A program made the position numbers and the translations under genes. The notes under the pieces are model-generated. The model did no database searches, was not told where the DNA came from, and saw nothing but the letters and a program-made list of their open reading frames with translations. A stretch of DNA of 64,000 nucleotides from Turbatrix aceti (lineage: Eukaryota > Nematoda > Chromadorea > Rhabditida > Panagrolaimidae), in assembly GCA_963969345.1 (NCBI GenBank), contig OZ017769.1, positions 8,125,725 through 8,189,724 of the forward strand. Reading direction: 5' to 3'. Shown piece after piece: positions 33,455 through 43,905 of the stretch (its first letter is position 1; the number at the start of each line of letters is the position of its first letter).

Positions 33455-34962
33455 ATGCTGCTGTCCGTCCGGAGATCTCTTCTCGCGATCCTGCTCGCTA
33501 TCGTCGTCGCCACATCCCACGCGCAAAAGCTGGATCTCTCGAGGTTGCTTTTCTTTTGATCCGAGCTTTCAGCGGTGTTTTACGCCGATCGATTTTAGGT
33601 ACAAGGAATTTGAAGAGATTGTTGAGTACTTGAATGACGTCGCTCGGAACTACCCGCACATCGTTCAGCTCAAGCAGATCGGATTTAGCCATGAGAGAAG
33701 GCCTCTGCTGGGGTTGAAGATCGGCAACCCGCCCCAGAGCGTGAATAAGCCGGCTGTCTATGTTGACGGTGGCAATCATGCCCGTGAGTGGCCGGCTTTC
33801 CACGTCGCCATGTACATAATTGACAAGGTAAGAATGCCGAGTGTTTTCGGAGTCTTGCAACGATTTTTTACACTCTTGTAACAGTTCCTTGTGTTCCTGC
33901 AACGATTTCTTGCACTCCCGAAACGAAAATCGGATGCAGTGGTCCTGCGAGGATTGTTGCACTCTTGCAACGAAAATTGTGTATATACGGTCCTGCAGCG
34001 ATTTTTTGTACTCCTGCAACGAAAATTCATTCCCTGAGGTCTTACAACGATTATTGCATGCCTGCGGTCCTGCAACGACCGTAACCTGTCTTTCACTCCT
34101 TCCACGATTTTTTGCACTCCTACAACGATGTTGTTGTTTTTTCAGATAGTCAACGGTTACGGTACAGACCGCGACATCACAAATTATGTGGACAAGATGA
34201 ACATCTACGTCTTCCCGGTGCTCAACCCCGACGGCTACATCTTCTCGCGATCGTCGTCCAACTCGCTCATCAAGCAGTGGCGCAAGAACCGCGCTCCGCC
34301 CAACTGCACCGGGGTCACGGCATTCAACAAGAAGGACGTCTGCTGCGAGGGCGTCGACCTCAACCGCAACTTCGACGTCGCCTTCCGAAGCACGAGTTAC
34401 CCCTTCAACAACCCCTGCAGCGACGAGTACCAGGGAGCGACGCCCTTCAGCGAGCCTGAATCCCGGGCGTTCCGTGACTTTTTCCTGTCCGCAGAAGCGT
34501 TCGGCTCGATCAAGGCTGTCGTCAGCTTCCACACCCACGGTCAACTCTTTATTCTGCCGTTCAACTATAAAAAGGGCACCTATCCAGTGGACTACGATGA
34601 CTTGGTATGTTTTTTGTAGGAGTGATCGTAACATAATAACCACTGATTTTCAGCTCGCAGTGGCCCATCGCTCGGCCGAGGCCATCCGCGCCGTTCACGG
34701 CACATCGTACCGCGTTGGCACGGTAGCTGACATGCTCCGTGTCACGGCTTCTGGATCGGCATCCGACTGGGTCAAGTTGAGGACCAGGGTCAAATACGTG
34801 TACACTATCGAATTGCCTCCTGAGCTCCGAACTTCATTCGCCTTCCAAATGCGGCCTCACTGGCTGGTACCTACGGGACAGGAGACCTGGGCGGGCGTCA
34901 AAGTCGTCATGGATCAGGTCGTTAACGAATTTGCCGGTGGTCTCAAGGTTCTTCGAATTTAG
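33455..34962 (+). CDS. Secreted M14A zinc carboxypeptidase without propeptide
   Basis: Four exons (33455-33543, 33599-33827, 34146-34604, 34654-34962) give 361 aa. A signal peptide (SLLAILLAIVVATSHA) leads straight into the catalytic domain (RYKEFEEIVEYLNDVARNYP). The ~90-residue activation segment of pancreatic-type enzymes is absent. Zinc ligands are present as NHAREW (His, Glu) and SFHTHGQ (His), the substrate-binding Arg/Asn as KNR and DLNRNF, and the general base Glu as YTIELPPE. The Tyr that caps the S1' pocket (Tyr248 of CPA numbering) is Val in RVTASGSASDW, and Tyr198 is His. It probably cleaves C-terminal residues outside the cell, with altered specificity or activity. Intron 2 (318 nt) is built of repeats. 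Confidence 0.92.
33828..34145. repeat. Degenerate tandem repeats filling a carboxypeptidase intron
   Basis: The intron between exons 2 and 3 consists of about ten diverged copies of a ~30-base unit with the core CTCCTGCAACGATTTTTTG (variants TCTTGCAACGAAAATTG, GTCCTGCAACGACC). The consensus is seen by eye only. Read on the minus strand it makes pseudo-peptide repeats, which are not coding. Confidence 0.8.
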
Positions 34963-35296
34963 GACGAAAAATGCATGCGCTAAATTTGGATGTTGTACGA
35001 TAAATACGAGATTCTTTTATACGCTTTCTGATGGAATAATGGATTTTGTGCGCACAAAAAAGAGCAAAAAAAGAACAAAATTGAAGTCGACTAAAATTTT
35101 TCCCCTTGAGACCGCGTAAATTTCTATCGTAACTCAACTTTGTTATTTTTACGGTCAACTTAACTTTTAGCCTAAAAGTTACTTTTCATTTCCCTGTAAG
35201 ACCGAAATGCGAACATTCTGGACACTTTTTAATATCGTAACCCCCAAAAAAATCATTCTGTTTCAAAAAAGTGATTCAAACATACATACACTTTAT
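34963..35296. other. Spacer between convergent carboxypeptidase and ESS2 genes
   Basis: Both neighbours end here, so this is their two 3' UTRs. A TTTATT at 35292-35297 reads AATAAA on the minus strand at the very end of ESS2 coding sequence and is not a clear signal. Nothing else is seen. Confidence 0.45.
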
Positions 35297-37008
35297 TTAT
35301 TCCGGTAGGCTAGGCTGAAGCTTGAGCAGTCCAACAACGGCACTGCTGGCTGAGCCGTGTCCGACGTCGGGGGTCATGTCTCCAGCGGGCGGTCTCCTAG
35401 GCGTCCGACGGACCATGGACCGAATGCTCGACGACGAAGACGCCCTGCTCCTGGCCGAGAACGGAGAATCCGCGTTGCTGCTGGGCTTGCTGATCATGCC
35501 GCCCAGCTTGATGCCAAATTTGTTGACCATGAGGTTCCTCGCGGCCGGGGACATTTCCACTTTGCAGTTTGTGCGCTGCGTTCCAAATGAAGGGGTTTTC
35601 CTGTAAAAAGAGAGAGGTTGACCCAAAGCATTGAAAAAAAAAGAAACTTACTTGTATGCATTGAGGACAGCCTTGGTGGCGACCTTCCTCTTCTGACCGT
35701 AACGGTTGCTGATTTTCTCGGCAATGGAATCCGCGATTCTGTCCCTGAGAGGCGGGGAGGGGATTCGGAAGGCCGGGGCGTCGGCCGGACCAGCATCATC
35801 CGGGTCGCCATCGAGGCGGAAAGGCGTGCCGTCGATTTCGCCCCAGGTCATGACAGGAGTGTCCTCGATGCCGGGTCGGATCAGAGGTGTCGAAACGCAG
35901 CCCAGAGTTTCCATACCGACGACATCCAACTTCTCACCGGTCACGTCGACCTGTCCGAGTTTGTTGGCGGCCTGGTGAATGGCAGCGCGGGCCATCGTCG
36001 ACGCATGGGCCTTCTGAAGGGCGTCCTTCGAGAGTCTCGTCGCCGCCGGGTTGATCGTAACCTGTCCCTGCACCATCCGGTCTTTGATTTCCTCGCTCGT
36101 CAGAGGAGCGTCCTCGGTCGGGTTAAACAGCACCGTATTCCTGGCTCTGTACGTCCAGTTGTCGAGGGTCAGGGCTTTTTCTAAAAAATATCGTAATTTG
36201 AGTGTTTGCGCATTTTTAGCCTAAAAAGCTTACCTGAACCATTGGCCACTGCTACGAGCTGTTCATCGGCAGGCGCGACAGCGAGGGATTGCTTGGCTTC
36301 GATGGCCTCGTTGTGCTTCTTCTCAGCAGCGTACATCCAGGCGTTTTTCTCTTCTTCTCGTCGTCTCATGACGGCGGCTAATTCCTCGAAAGACGCGTTG
36401 TCTTCGCTCGTGTACCGGTCGACGTAGGATTGCACGGTGAACTTGTCCATCTTGGAAGGCCGCTTCACGCGCACTGGCTCCTGGAAATAGGGTTCGTGAA
36501 CGAAATCAAGCGCTGTAGAACTCGTCAACTCACCAAACGATCGTTATCGCCCTCAATATTGCAATTCGGGAACCCGAAATGATCTGGTGTCATGCCATAC
36601 TGCGTAGAGGGCGTACCGATGTCACTCAGCGACGGCGTAGCACCGGGAGCAGACCTCAGACCGTATTTCACACGCAGCTCCCGCATCTTGGCCTCGTCGC
36701 CTTCGGTCATGGCATCCAGGTACTCTTTTTGGATCTAAAAAAACAACTGATGACCAGAAATGTTCTTCTCGGAGCAAACAACCAACCTTGAGCTTCTTCA
36801 CATCGGGAAAGTAGTCGCGGACGATGATCGATTTCATGTTTTCGAGATACATCTCTTCTGGAAGCACTTTCCTCGTCTCCTTCGCCGTCACGAGACTTCT
36901 GTCACCGACACGGACCAGTGCCTTCCGTTCCTTGGTCTTTGGGACCTTCGGCACGGCGAACTGGAGGTCAGCTTCACGGAAGCGGTGAGAATCATCGGCG
37001 GAAGACAT
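35297..37008 (-). CDS. ESS2: Splicing-associated protein ESS2 (DGCR14)
   Basis: Five exons (37008-36787, 36734-36534, 36480-36234, 36180-35652, 35600-35297) give 500 aa. Family landmarks appear in order: VLPEEMYLENMKSIIVRDYFPDVKKLK and IQKEYLDAM near residues 50-80, DRYTSEDNASFEEL near 155, a Trp-containing helix (KNAWMYAAE), ALTLDNWTYRARNTVLFNP near 225, then TPVMTWGEIDGTPFRL and APAFRIPSPPLRDRIADSIAEK. These match the Es2/DGCR14 family, nuclear proteins that associate with the spliceosome C complex and aid splicing at weak sites. The C-terminus is Ser/Arg/Pro-rich. It shares a 190 bp divergent promoter with TXNDC9. Confidence 0.94.
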
Positions 37009-37198
37009 GACGATTTGAGATTTGAGAAGACGAAAGAAAAGAAACGTAATAAAAACAACGAGAATTGTGCAAAAACCACTCTCGCCACGAAAATTTGTTG
37101 GAAAGCGCGTGCGCAAAATAATCGAAGTCCTTTTCTTTGCATTTCTAAAGACTTTTCTGTTGTTCGTTGAGTCATAGTCTTTGTAATTTACGGTCAAC
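37009..37198. promoter_or_regulatory. Divergent promoter of ESS2 and TXNDC9
   Basis: Only 190 bp separate the two start codons. It must include both transcription start regions. No TATA box is evident, as fits housekeeping genes. Confidence 0.55.
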
Positions 37199-37864
37199 AT
37201 GGGCGATCAATTACTTGCGCAAAGAATCTTGGCGGCGACAGAGGTAGTCGAGAAGCAGGTGGATTCCCACCTCGAGCGACTCAACAACCTCGACGAAGAC
37301 GACCTCGAAGTCATCCGCAGGCGACGCATCGAAGCCCTCAGAGCTGCTTCTCGTCTTCGACAGGTATTATTTTTCATTCTGGTTGTGGTATAATGGTTTG
37401 TGTGTTGTTTTAGGACCAGGAACAGGCAGGACACGGCCGGTGCCAGGAAATCACCGATGAACGGGATTTCTTTGAAGCCGGCAAAAAATCCAAACTCGTC
37501 GTCTGCCACTTTTACGACCAGTCCACCCGTCGCTGCGAACTCGTGGACTACGCCTTCCAAAGGTTGGCGCCAAAGTATTTTGGCACCCGTTTTATCAAGA
37601 TCAACCGGGAAAAAGTGAGTGACATCCAAATTGGGTTGCGCGAAGTCTAAAATCGTATAATAATTTTAGGTCAAATTTCTGACTGATCGTCTAAATATTC
37701 ATCAGTCACCGGTCCTGGTAGCCGTCCAGGACGGCCGAACCGAGCATTATCTTCGCAAGTTCGATGACGTTGGCACCAGCGAGACAGCCATGCTCGCGTA
37801 CGTCGAAAAATGGCTTCTCAACCACAACGTCGTCGACGCCGGCGACAAAATCCGAGATTTTTGA
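37199..37864 (+). CDS. TXNDC9: Thioredoxin-domain protein TXNDC9 (phosducin-like 3)
   Basis: Three exons (37199-37363, 37414-37614, 37670-37864) give 186 aa. An N-terminal helix (LNNLDEDDLEVIRRRRIEALRAA) is followed by GHGRCQEITDERDFFEAGKKS and a thioredoxin-like fold (LVVCHFYDQSTRRCELVD, RFIKINREKVKFLTDRLNI, PVLVAVQDGRTEHYLRKFDD). The active-site CXXC is reduced to one Cys (STRRC), as in the whole family, so it is not a redox enzyme. TXNDC9/PhLP3 proteins bind the chaperonin CCT and tune tubulin and actin folding. The length is slightly short against the usual 200-230 aa, mainly at the C-terminus. Confidence 0.94.
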
Positions 37865-38192
37865 ATGCTTCCTTGTTCCATGCCTGTGTTTTTTTATTTT
37901 TTCATTCATTTCGCTTGTTTATTTTTCCGTATGACGGACGTTCGTATAAAAGTTTCGCTTGCCTGTTTTTCTTTCTGGTTCGAAGATGCCGAAAAGTTTT
38001 CAGGGTTTTGTTTCATCGTTCAAATGTTTTTGGCTACTGGACGATACACTGCAAGCTTCGGAATTATTTTCTCTTTTTTTTCCGTCTTCTGTATGCAGCT
38101 GTCGACTTTAACAATATTTTAAAGCATAATTCATTGTACTTTGTCAATATGTTTTAGTCCGTTCGTAAAACGCGCAGGATATGCCAAAACAT
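37865..38192. other. Spacer between TXNDC9 and the tRNA gene
   Basis: T-rich 3' UTR and spacer sequence; no gene is seen. Confidence 0.45.
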
Positions 38193-38265
38193 GACCGTGT
38201 GGCGCAATGGATAGCGCGTCGGACTTCGGATCCGAAGGTTGCAGGTTCGAGTCCTGTCACGGTCG
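38193..38265 (+). tRNA. tRNA-Arg (anticodon TCG)
   Basis: The 73 bases fold as a full cloverleaf: acceptor stem GACCGTG/CACGGTC, D arm GCGC-AATGGATA-GCGC, anticodon stem TCGGA/TCCGA around the loop CTTCGGA with anticodon TCG, and T arm GCAGG-TTCGAGT-CCTGT with the normal TTCGA. The discriminator base is G. There is no intron and no encoded CCA. It reads CGA arginine codons after A34/U34 decoding rules. The internal A box (TGGCGCAATGG) and B box (GGTTCGAGTCC) can drive Pol III transcription. Confidence 0.97.
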
Positions 38266-38525
38266 AAAGTTTTTGCTCTATAACGCTTTTTCTCATTGTT
38301 GTTGTGGTCAGCGTCGATTTTTTTTTATCAGTGGCCGGTTTTATTATCGGTAGTTCTCAAACAGAATTCATTCAGTTCTTTATATCGAAGTTCATCTAGT
38401 GTAGGGTGCTTTTCCGAATTTGATTCATTATACAAAAATTTCGAAATTTTGTTCAATATGTTCAATTAATTGATCGTTGTATAATACTTCGCTTTTCACG
38501 TTGACGAGTTTGATTGCAGCTCTAC

Positions 38526-41150
38526 ATGAAATCCTCGGATTACCTGCCCCGAATAGAACTGCCGTCCTCGGGCGAATCGGATGGGGAACCACCTCCGTTG
38601 AGGGGACATCGACTCGCCATCGTCGACGACTACGCATACATTTACGGCGGACTCTACAGTGATGATGACAAGGATTCGCGCGCCGCCTCGACATTTGTGT
38701 GGCGTTTCTGTCTACGTGACAACACGTGGAAGAAAATCTCGCAGCTCCAGGATGAAATATATCACGTCACTCCCACTTCTTCGGCTTGTGAGTTTTTTTT
38801 TGAATCAGAGAACATAAACATTTTTTTCCAGTGGCAGTAACAAAGAAATGGGGTATTCTAACTTACGGTGGCACAGGTTTACCGTTCGGTAATGCATTGG
38901 GCTCGGAACTTTGTCAACTCACCATCCCGGATGGACTGAACTACAAAATCTGCCCGCTAGATTGGTCTGGCGACCCGCCTCCGGGTTGCTACGGCGCCGT
39001 ACTCATTCCGGACGAGGCTAATGATTTCGTATATCTTATGGGCGGCACCGATGGACGCCAGTATTATTCACATGTCTACAGGGGTGAAATTTTAATAAAC
39101 TGCAATACGTCTGCAGATGAGATAGTTGAAGTCTTGTGGGAATGCATTTCTGTAAGTTCCTTAATTTTACAGAAATTTTAAAAACTAGACGGTTTTTGAA
39201 ATTTTAGGATCCCTCAAAGTTGGTTTTGGGACGGTACAGACACGAAGGAGTGCTCTATGACAATCAACTGCTTTTCTTTGGAGGCAGTAACTCAAAAACA
39301 CTCCATTCGGTGTCCCAAATCACTGCTTTTGACCTGAATACAAATCAGTATCGCCTGATATCGTCGATTCCGGATCATGAGCACGGTGCACCTCCAGATC
39401 GCGACTTCTTTTCATTGGTTCGCCATGGACAAAACGTGATCATTCTTGGCGGAAGAGTAAGCTATTACCTAAATGAGGCTCACGAGGTTCGTAAGGGCTT
39501 TCAGGCGCACATTGAAGACACGAATCTACTGGATGACATCTGGGTGCTCAACCTGGAAACATTCGCATGGACCAAGCATCACGCGAAGCTTTACTTCCCG
39601 GTCGCCTTCAATGCAGCCGATGTCGACTCGGTTGGTGTACTTTAGCTGAAGCTGTGTTTTTGTGACCTCGTGTATTTCAGAATGGCAGAATCTACGTTTT
39701 CGGCGGCCGAGATGAATTTGGAAATCGCTCAAAGCTCATGCAATCCTTTCTTGCGTCGACAATACCCTTACAGGTTTTTTTTACGATGAGGGGTTTGAAC
39801 GGGTCTGACCTGTTTGATTTTGCAGATCATTTTGGAGAAGGTTCCACGGATCGAGCTGCCGCACCCGGAAGTGCCGAAAGACAAATTGCCGGAGAATCTT
39901 CCTCGAATTGAGCTGCCGCACCCAGATGAACTGGATGGGGAACCGACATGCGATTGCTGTCCACCTCCGTTGAGTAATCACCGACTCGCCATCGTAGACG
40001 ACTTTGCCTACGTTTTTGGCGGAGTCTACCGTGATTATGACGAGGATTTGCAAGTTTCGACTTTTATTTGGCGTTTCTGTCTTCGTGACAGCACATGGAA
40101 GAAGTTGCCTCGACTCCAGGATGAAATTTATCACATTACTCCGATTTCTTCGGCTTGTGAGTTCTTTTTTTGAATCAGAAAGCAGAAATCCTTTTTTTTT
40201 TCAGTGGCAGTTACAAAAAAATGGGGAATTTTGACTTACGGTGGCACGGGTATTCCCTTCGATTTTGCCAACGGCTCACACCTGTGCCAGCTCACCTTTC
40301 CGAAGTCGCTCTGGTACAAGATCTGGCCGTTTGAGTTTTCTGGTGACTCGCCCCCGGGCTGCAGCGGTGCGGTACTTATTCCGGATGAGGCCAATGACTG
40401 CGTTTACCTTATGGGGGGCACAGATGCAGATGGGTACTATTCGCAGGTTTACAAGGGTGATATTTCGATCACCTGCGATACGTCTGCAGATTCAACTGCA
40501 AATGAGGAATTTCATGTCAAATGGCAATGTATTTCTGTGAGTCACTTATTTTACAAAATATTTAAAAACTAGACGGGTGATGAGATCTTAGGATCCCTCA
40601 AAGTTGGTTTCTGGACGGTACAGACACGAAGGAGTGCTCTACGACAACCAACTGCTCTTCTTCGGTGGCAGTAATTCAGATACACTCCATTCGGTGTCCC
40701 AAATCACAGCCTTTGATCTGAAAACCAATGAATTCCACATTATTCCGTCGAATCCGGATCCTGAGCATGGCGCCCCTCCAGATCGTGACTGCTTTTCACT
40801 GGTTCGTCATGGAAAGAATGTGTATGTCATCGGCGGAGGAGTAAGCAATTGTCCAAACGCCGATTAGAGGTTTCATGAAGACTTTTAGGCATCGGCTGAC
40901 GAGGAACTTTTGCTGGACGACATCTGGGTGCTCAACCTAGAAACACTTGCGTGGACCAAGCATCACGTGGACCTTCACTTCAGGACCGCCTTCAACGCAG
41001 CCGATGTCGATTCGGTTGGTTGGGTCAATGCAAGTTGAACTTTCATGATTCCGAACGTTTCAGAATGGCAGAATCTACGTGTTTGGCGGCTGGCGGTCCA
41101 ATGCAGGCTCCATTGGCCGCTCAAATCTAATGCAGTCTTTTCTTGCGTAG
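38526..41150 (+). CDS. KLHDC10-like protein with two tandem kelch propellers
   Basis: Nine exons (38526-38787, 38832-39151, 39208-39630, 39681-39773, 39826-40156, 40205-40536, 40592-40840, 40889-41014, 41064-41150) splice in phase to 740 aa. Exons 1-4 and 5-9 are duplicates: each half runs PRIELP, HRLAIVDD, WGILTYGGTG-PF, PPGC-GAVLIPDEAND, DPSKLV-GRYRHEGVLYDNQLLFFGGSNS, DDIWVLNLET-AWTKHH and NGRIYVFGG. These are kelch blades in the order of animal KLHDC10 (Drosophila slim), a CUL2 substrate receptor that reads C-terminal degrons. One protein with two propellers is unusual, and two separate genes are possible, but exon 4 of copy 1 splices in phase into exon 5. A TTGATTGCAG acceptor 7 bases before the ATG could be a trans-splice site or imply an upstream exon. 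Confidence 0.85.
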
Positions 41151-41449
41151 ACACAGAGCCTCATTTCATTGGCGCGAATTCCCATATAAGCCAAGATTTT
41201 GTGCACACTACTCATCCGTATATTTAAGATAAGAAAAGAAGCTTTCGGAATCGCGTGCACGGTTTTATTAAATTATACTATGTTTTTGCGAAAGCATATA
41301 AAATAAACAAAAAAATCTAAATAAAGTCACATCAATTAAAGTCACTTATTCGGATCAATTCAATCCGATCCTCAAATCGGATCACTGAATAAGGGTACGG
41401 ATAACAGATCGGATTGTTTACAATGAATTGTGGCGTCTCAAATAACGGC

Positions 41450-41590
41450 CTTATCTGAAATGCTGCCCTCGAAGAATAGCAGTTGGTTGTCGTAGAGCAC
41501 TCCTTGGTGTCTGTACCGTCTCAAAACCAACTTTGACGGATCCTAAAATCCCATGAATCGTCTAGTTTTTATAAATTTCAATTGTTATGC
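41450..41590 (-). pseudogene. Inverted fragment of a kelch exon and its intron
   Basis: On the minus strand this reads like the start of kelch exon 3/7 (GATCCGTCAAAGTTGGTTTT ... GGAGTGCTCTACGACAACC ... CTGCTATTCTTCGAGGGCAG). It is preceded by the matching intron tail (AAAAACTAGACG...TTTTAG). Because intron sequence is included, it is a DNA-level duplicate and not a retrocopy. It is a lone piece, inverted relative to the gene, and cannot be expressed as a kelch domain. Confidence 0.88.
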
Positions 41591-41611
41591 CTAAAATCTT
41601 CTTTTCTGCTA

Positions 41612-41662
41612 CTTTTTGGGTTCTTGCGTATTTTTGAAAACATTTTGTAAAAAAATGTGTTG
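41612..41662 (+). repeat. Outer left arm of an inverted repeat
   Basis: CTTTTTGGGTTCTTGCGTATTTTTGAAAACATTTTGTAAAAAAATG-type sequence recurs as reverse complement at 46766-46815. It lies 220 bases outside the inner left arm, so the inverted structure extends beyond the peptide genes. Confidence 0.8.
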
Positions 41663-41881
41663 AGCTTTTGGATTTCAAGTCATCAAACGTTTTTTGTCAC
41701 CACCTAACTACCCTTTTCTTTCAAAATTATTAATTCCTTTCTCTTTTCTTTTTCGCAAGCTTGATTCATTTATTTAATTTTCACGTTAAACGAACGAACG
41801 ACATAACAAAATCGTCGACGGTTTCCGGGTCGTTATCCTTTTGTGTCATTGCGCACAAAAGGATTACGTTATCCCCGTATG

Positions 41882-42624
41882 TTTACGGGGTGTAGAAAGT
41901 GAAAATTTTCAGCTAGGGTATACACTTGCAAGTACCATCCCAGCACCTCCCAAAACCGCTTGGACAGTAATCATCGCAATCGGCATGGGTTTCACAGCTT
42001 TTCGCCGTGACGACGTTGACCAGACACATGAAGAAAACCAAGATGAGAAGGTAGCAGAAAAACAGCTTCATTGTTGGAACGATGAGTGAGGTTGAAGACG
42101 CTCGGTAGAGGGGGTTGGAAACTGAAGTTATGGCCCTCCGCTGAAGCATATAAATACCAGCTACCGGCATCGTGGCTGTAGCATTTAGATGACTCAGGAA
42201 TCACGAGGCACCGTGAATCATTTCACGTTCGATACACACTTTTGTATGGCGTTTTGGGTTTCAATTGTAAAAATTGTATTGCCCAAAAAATGACAATACA
42301 ATTTAGAATATTTTAAATTGTATTGTTGAAGATGCGTTTATTTTAACTTTTAGTCGTCAACTGTTTTTTATTCCCCTTTTACATGTTTTTTTGCTGTTTT
42401 ACGGTAGTTGAGAACGATATTTACTTTTTTCTTCTATTGGCAACAACTCGTGATCAAGCCCCGAAGCAACAGTTCAGAAGAAAAGAATTAGAGTGCTACA
42501 GCGCAGGCTGGTTGTCTGGATGGCTGATTGCGTCTCGGAGCACGCGCAGCCTCGATTTGATCGTATCCCAGAGGAAGTAGCACCCCAGGATGGACCTGCC
42601 TTCTACGCCGTCGGCCGTATACGC
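41882..42624 (+). repeat. Inner left arm of a ~745-bp inverted repeat
   Basis: This segment matches 45678-46433 in reverse complement with few differences. It carries the minus-strand CS-alpha-beta-like peptide gene, its upstream spacer (42072-42495) and the last 43 codons of the dioxygenase gene. The two arms flank 3 kb of single-copy sequence. Confidence 0.9.
41913..42071 (-). CDS. Small secreted cysteine-rich peptide, CS-alpha-beta-like (copy 1)
   Basis: This single exon of 52 aa has a hydrophobic signal peptide (MKLFFCYLLILVFFMCLVNV) ending near VTAKS. The mature part of about 29 residues has six Cys spaced C-x5-C-x3-C-x6-C-x4-C-x-C. The C-x3-C with C-x-C pair is the CS-alpha-beta signature of invertebrate defensins and related peptides, so an antimicrobial or channel-acting role is possible but unproven. 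The start is the Met directly before the signal peptide; an upstream in-frame Met at 42170 would bury it. The gene lies in the left arm of the inverted repeat, and copy 2 is at 46230. Confidence 0.75.
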   Translation of the reverse strand: MKLFFCYLLILVFFMCLVNVVTAKSCETHADCDDYCPSGFGRCWDGTCKCIP

Positions 42625-43905
42625 AGATCGTGCGTGGAGCAGACGCGTGTTCGCCCAAATGACCGTTTCTCCGTTCTGCAGCGGGAAGACGTACTGGTTT
42701 GCGTCGTCGTAGCAGACGTCTGTGAAGATCTTGAGCGCCTGGTAGACGTCCTTCAGCTTCGCTGGCTCGGTGTCGATGAACCACGACCGCATTGCGTTTC
42801 CGAATTGAATTTTGATCACTTTGCCGGATTCGTCCAGTCTGAAAAACGCAACTGCGTTTCAATTAAAATTCATGTCAGTGCCCAAAACTCACTTGATGGT
42901 CCGGTGCGTAGCTGCCATGTCGAAGGTAAACGTATACGGCTTGCCATCGCGGTCGTGGACGTCGAAGCCCTCCTCGATAAATTCGATCGGCGTCGACGTG
43001 AGCAGGTCAAAAGAAGCCGGATGCTCGCGTCTGAGAACTTCCGCGACCCGGAAACCGTCGACGAACATGCTAAGCCCGCCGGACGTCGCTTTTTGAAACA
43101 TGTGGAGCATTTGGATCTAAAAAACAAAAATTGCCTCTCTAAAATGGCAACGATGCCGTCAAAGACCCACTTCAGGGGGCTGGGAGAGCGAGGGAAAGTC
43201 TGTGTGGTACGGGAGTTCATCGCCACTAGCGTAGGCCATGTTGCTGGCGTCCGGCTTGGTCGTCACCTCAAAAACCCGGCTGAAACAAGCCCTAAAAGTG
43301 ATAAATCGTCTTCAAAGGTATAAAACACACCCAAAGTGAGTCTGATGTATCAGCCCGATGCGGTCGCCGATCTCGTCGACGACATGCCTGTGCCCCAGCG
43401 GACCTTTCTCCAGAACAGCGATTCCATTAACGCACAGCGACTCCAAAAAATCATGCAGCGCCGCGTCCTCTGACATAACCTTGCCATGATCAAATCTGAA
43501 TCGTCTGAATCTCAGCTCCGCTTTGTTCCAAGTCTTGGCGTCCGTCGCGGACAGGTGAACGCGTCTCCTCGCCTCCCGAACAACGTTAGACGAGAGATTT
43601 CGCGTCTTGAGCCACTCCGCCGGGTAGCGAGAATGCGTCGCCGGCCACGTGACCTGTAGCTCGTTGGCACGGGTGTCGTGGAGAAAGGAAAGAGGATACA
43701 CGTTGACGTCAAAGTCCCGCATCATGTACCGACGGGCTTTCATCGCCGGCGAGATTGAATAGGTCGCGGGATCGAGCGATACATCGCGCAGCCAAACGTA
43801 GGGATACTTGCCGGAAGTGCCATCGCGGAATTTGATGACAAATTGTTGTCGAGCGACATCGTTTGAGACGGATGAAATCAGACGCGTCGCAGTCAAGCGC
43901 TGCAT
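42496..43905 (-). CDS. Gamma-butyrobetaine dioxygenase-like Fe(II)/2-oxoglutarate enzyme
   Basis: Four exons (43905-43331, 43279-43171, 43116-42893, 42838-42496) give 416 aa. The N-terminal DUF971-type domain is seen as [17 protein letters not shown], then [18 protein letters not shown]. The catalytic jelly-roll has the iron ligands His217-x-Asp219 (LPYHTDFPS) and distal His371 ([11 protein letters not shown]), with Arg383 ([10 protein letters not shown]) for 2-oxoglutarate. This is the BBOX1/TMLHE family, which acts in carnitine synthesis. The zinc-binding Cys cluster of the N-terminal domain (CxCxxC after WLRD in relatives) is missing. In-frame upstream Mets at 43989 and 44061 exist; I chose the Met before a short Arg-containing, Ser-rich lead that could target mitochondria. 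The last 43 codons are duplicated at 45678. Confidence 0.9.

Noticed and set aside
33498..34643. Minus-strand frame of 381 codons with repeated LQECKKSLQD-like units
   Set aside because: The repeats come from the tandem repeat in the carboxypeptidase intron, and the remainder is antisense to well-supported exons.
41760..41885. Hairpin CCTTTTGTGTCATTGCGCACAAAAGG considered as an RNA gene or terminator
   Set aside because: An isolated short hairpin in eukaryotic spacer DNA; no Pol III boxes or conserved ncRNA pattern around it.
42493..43323. Plus-strand frame of 276 codons opposite the dioxygenase
   Set aside because: It runs antisense across three exons and their introns without a family match, while the minus strand has all iron-ligand motifs in phase.
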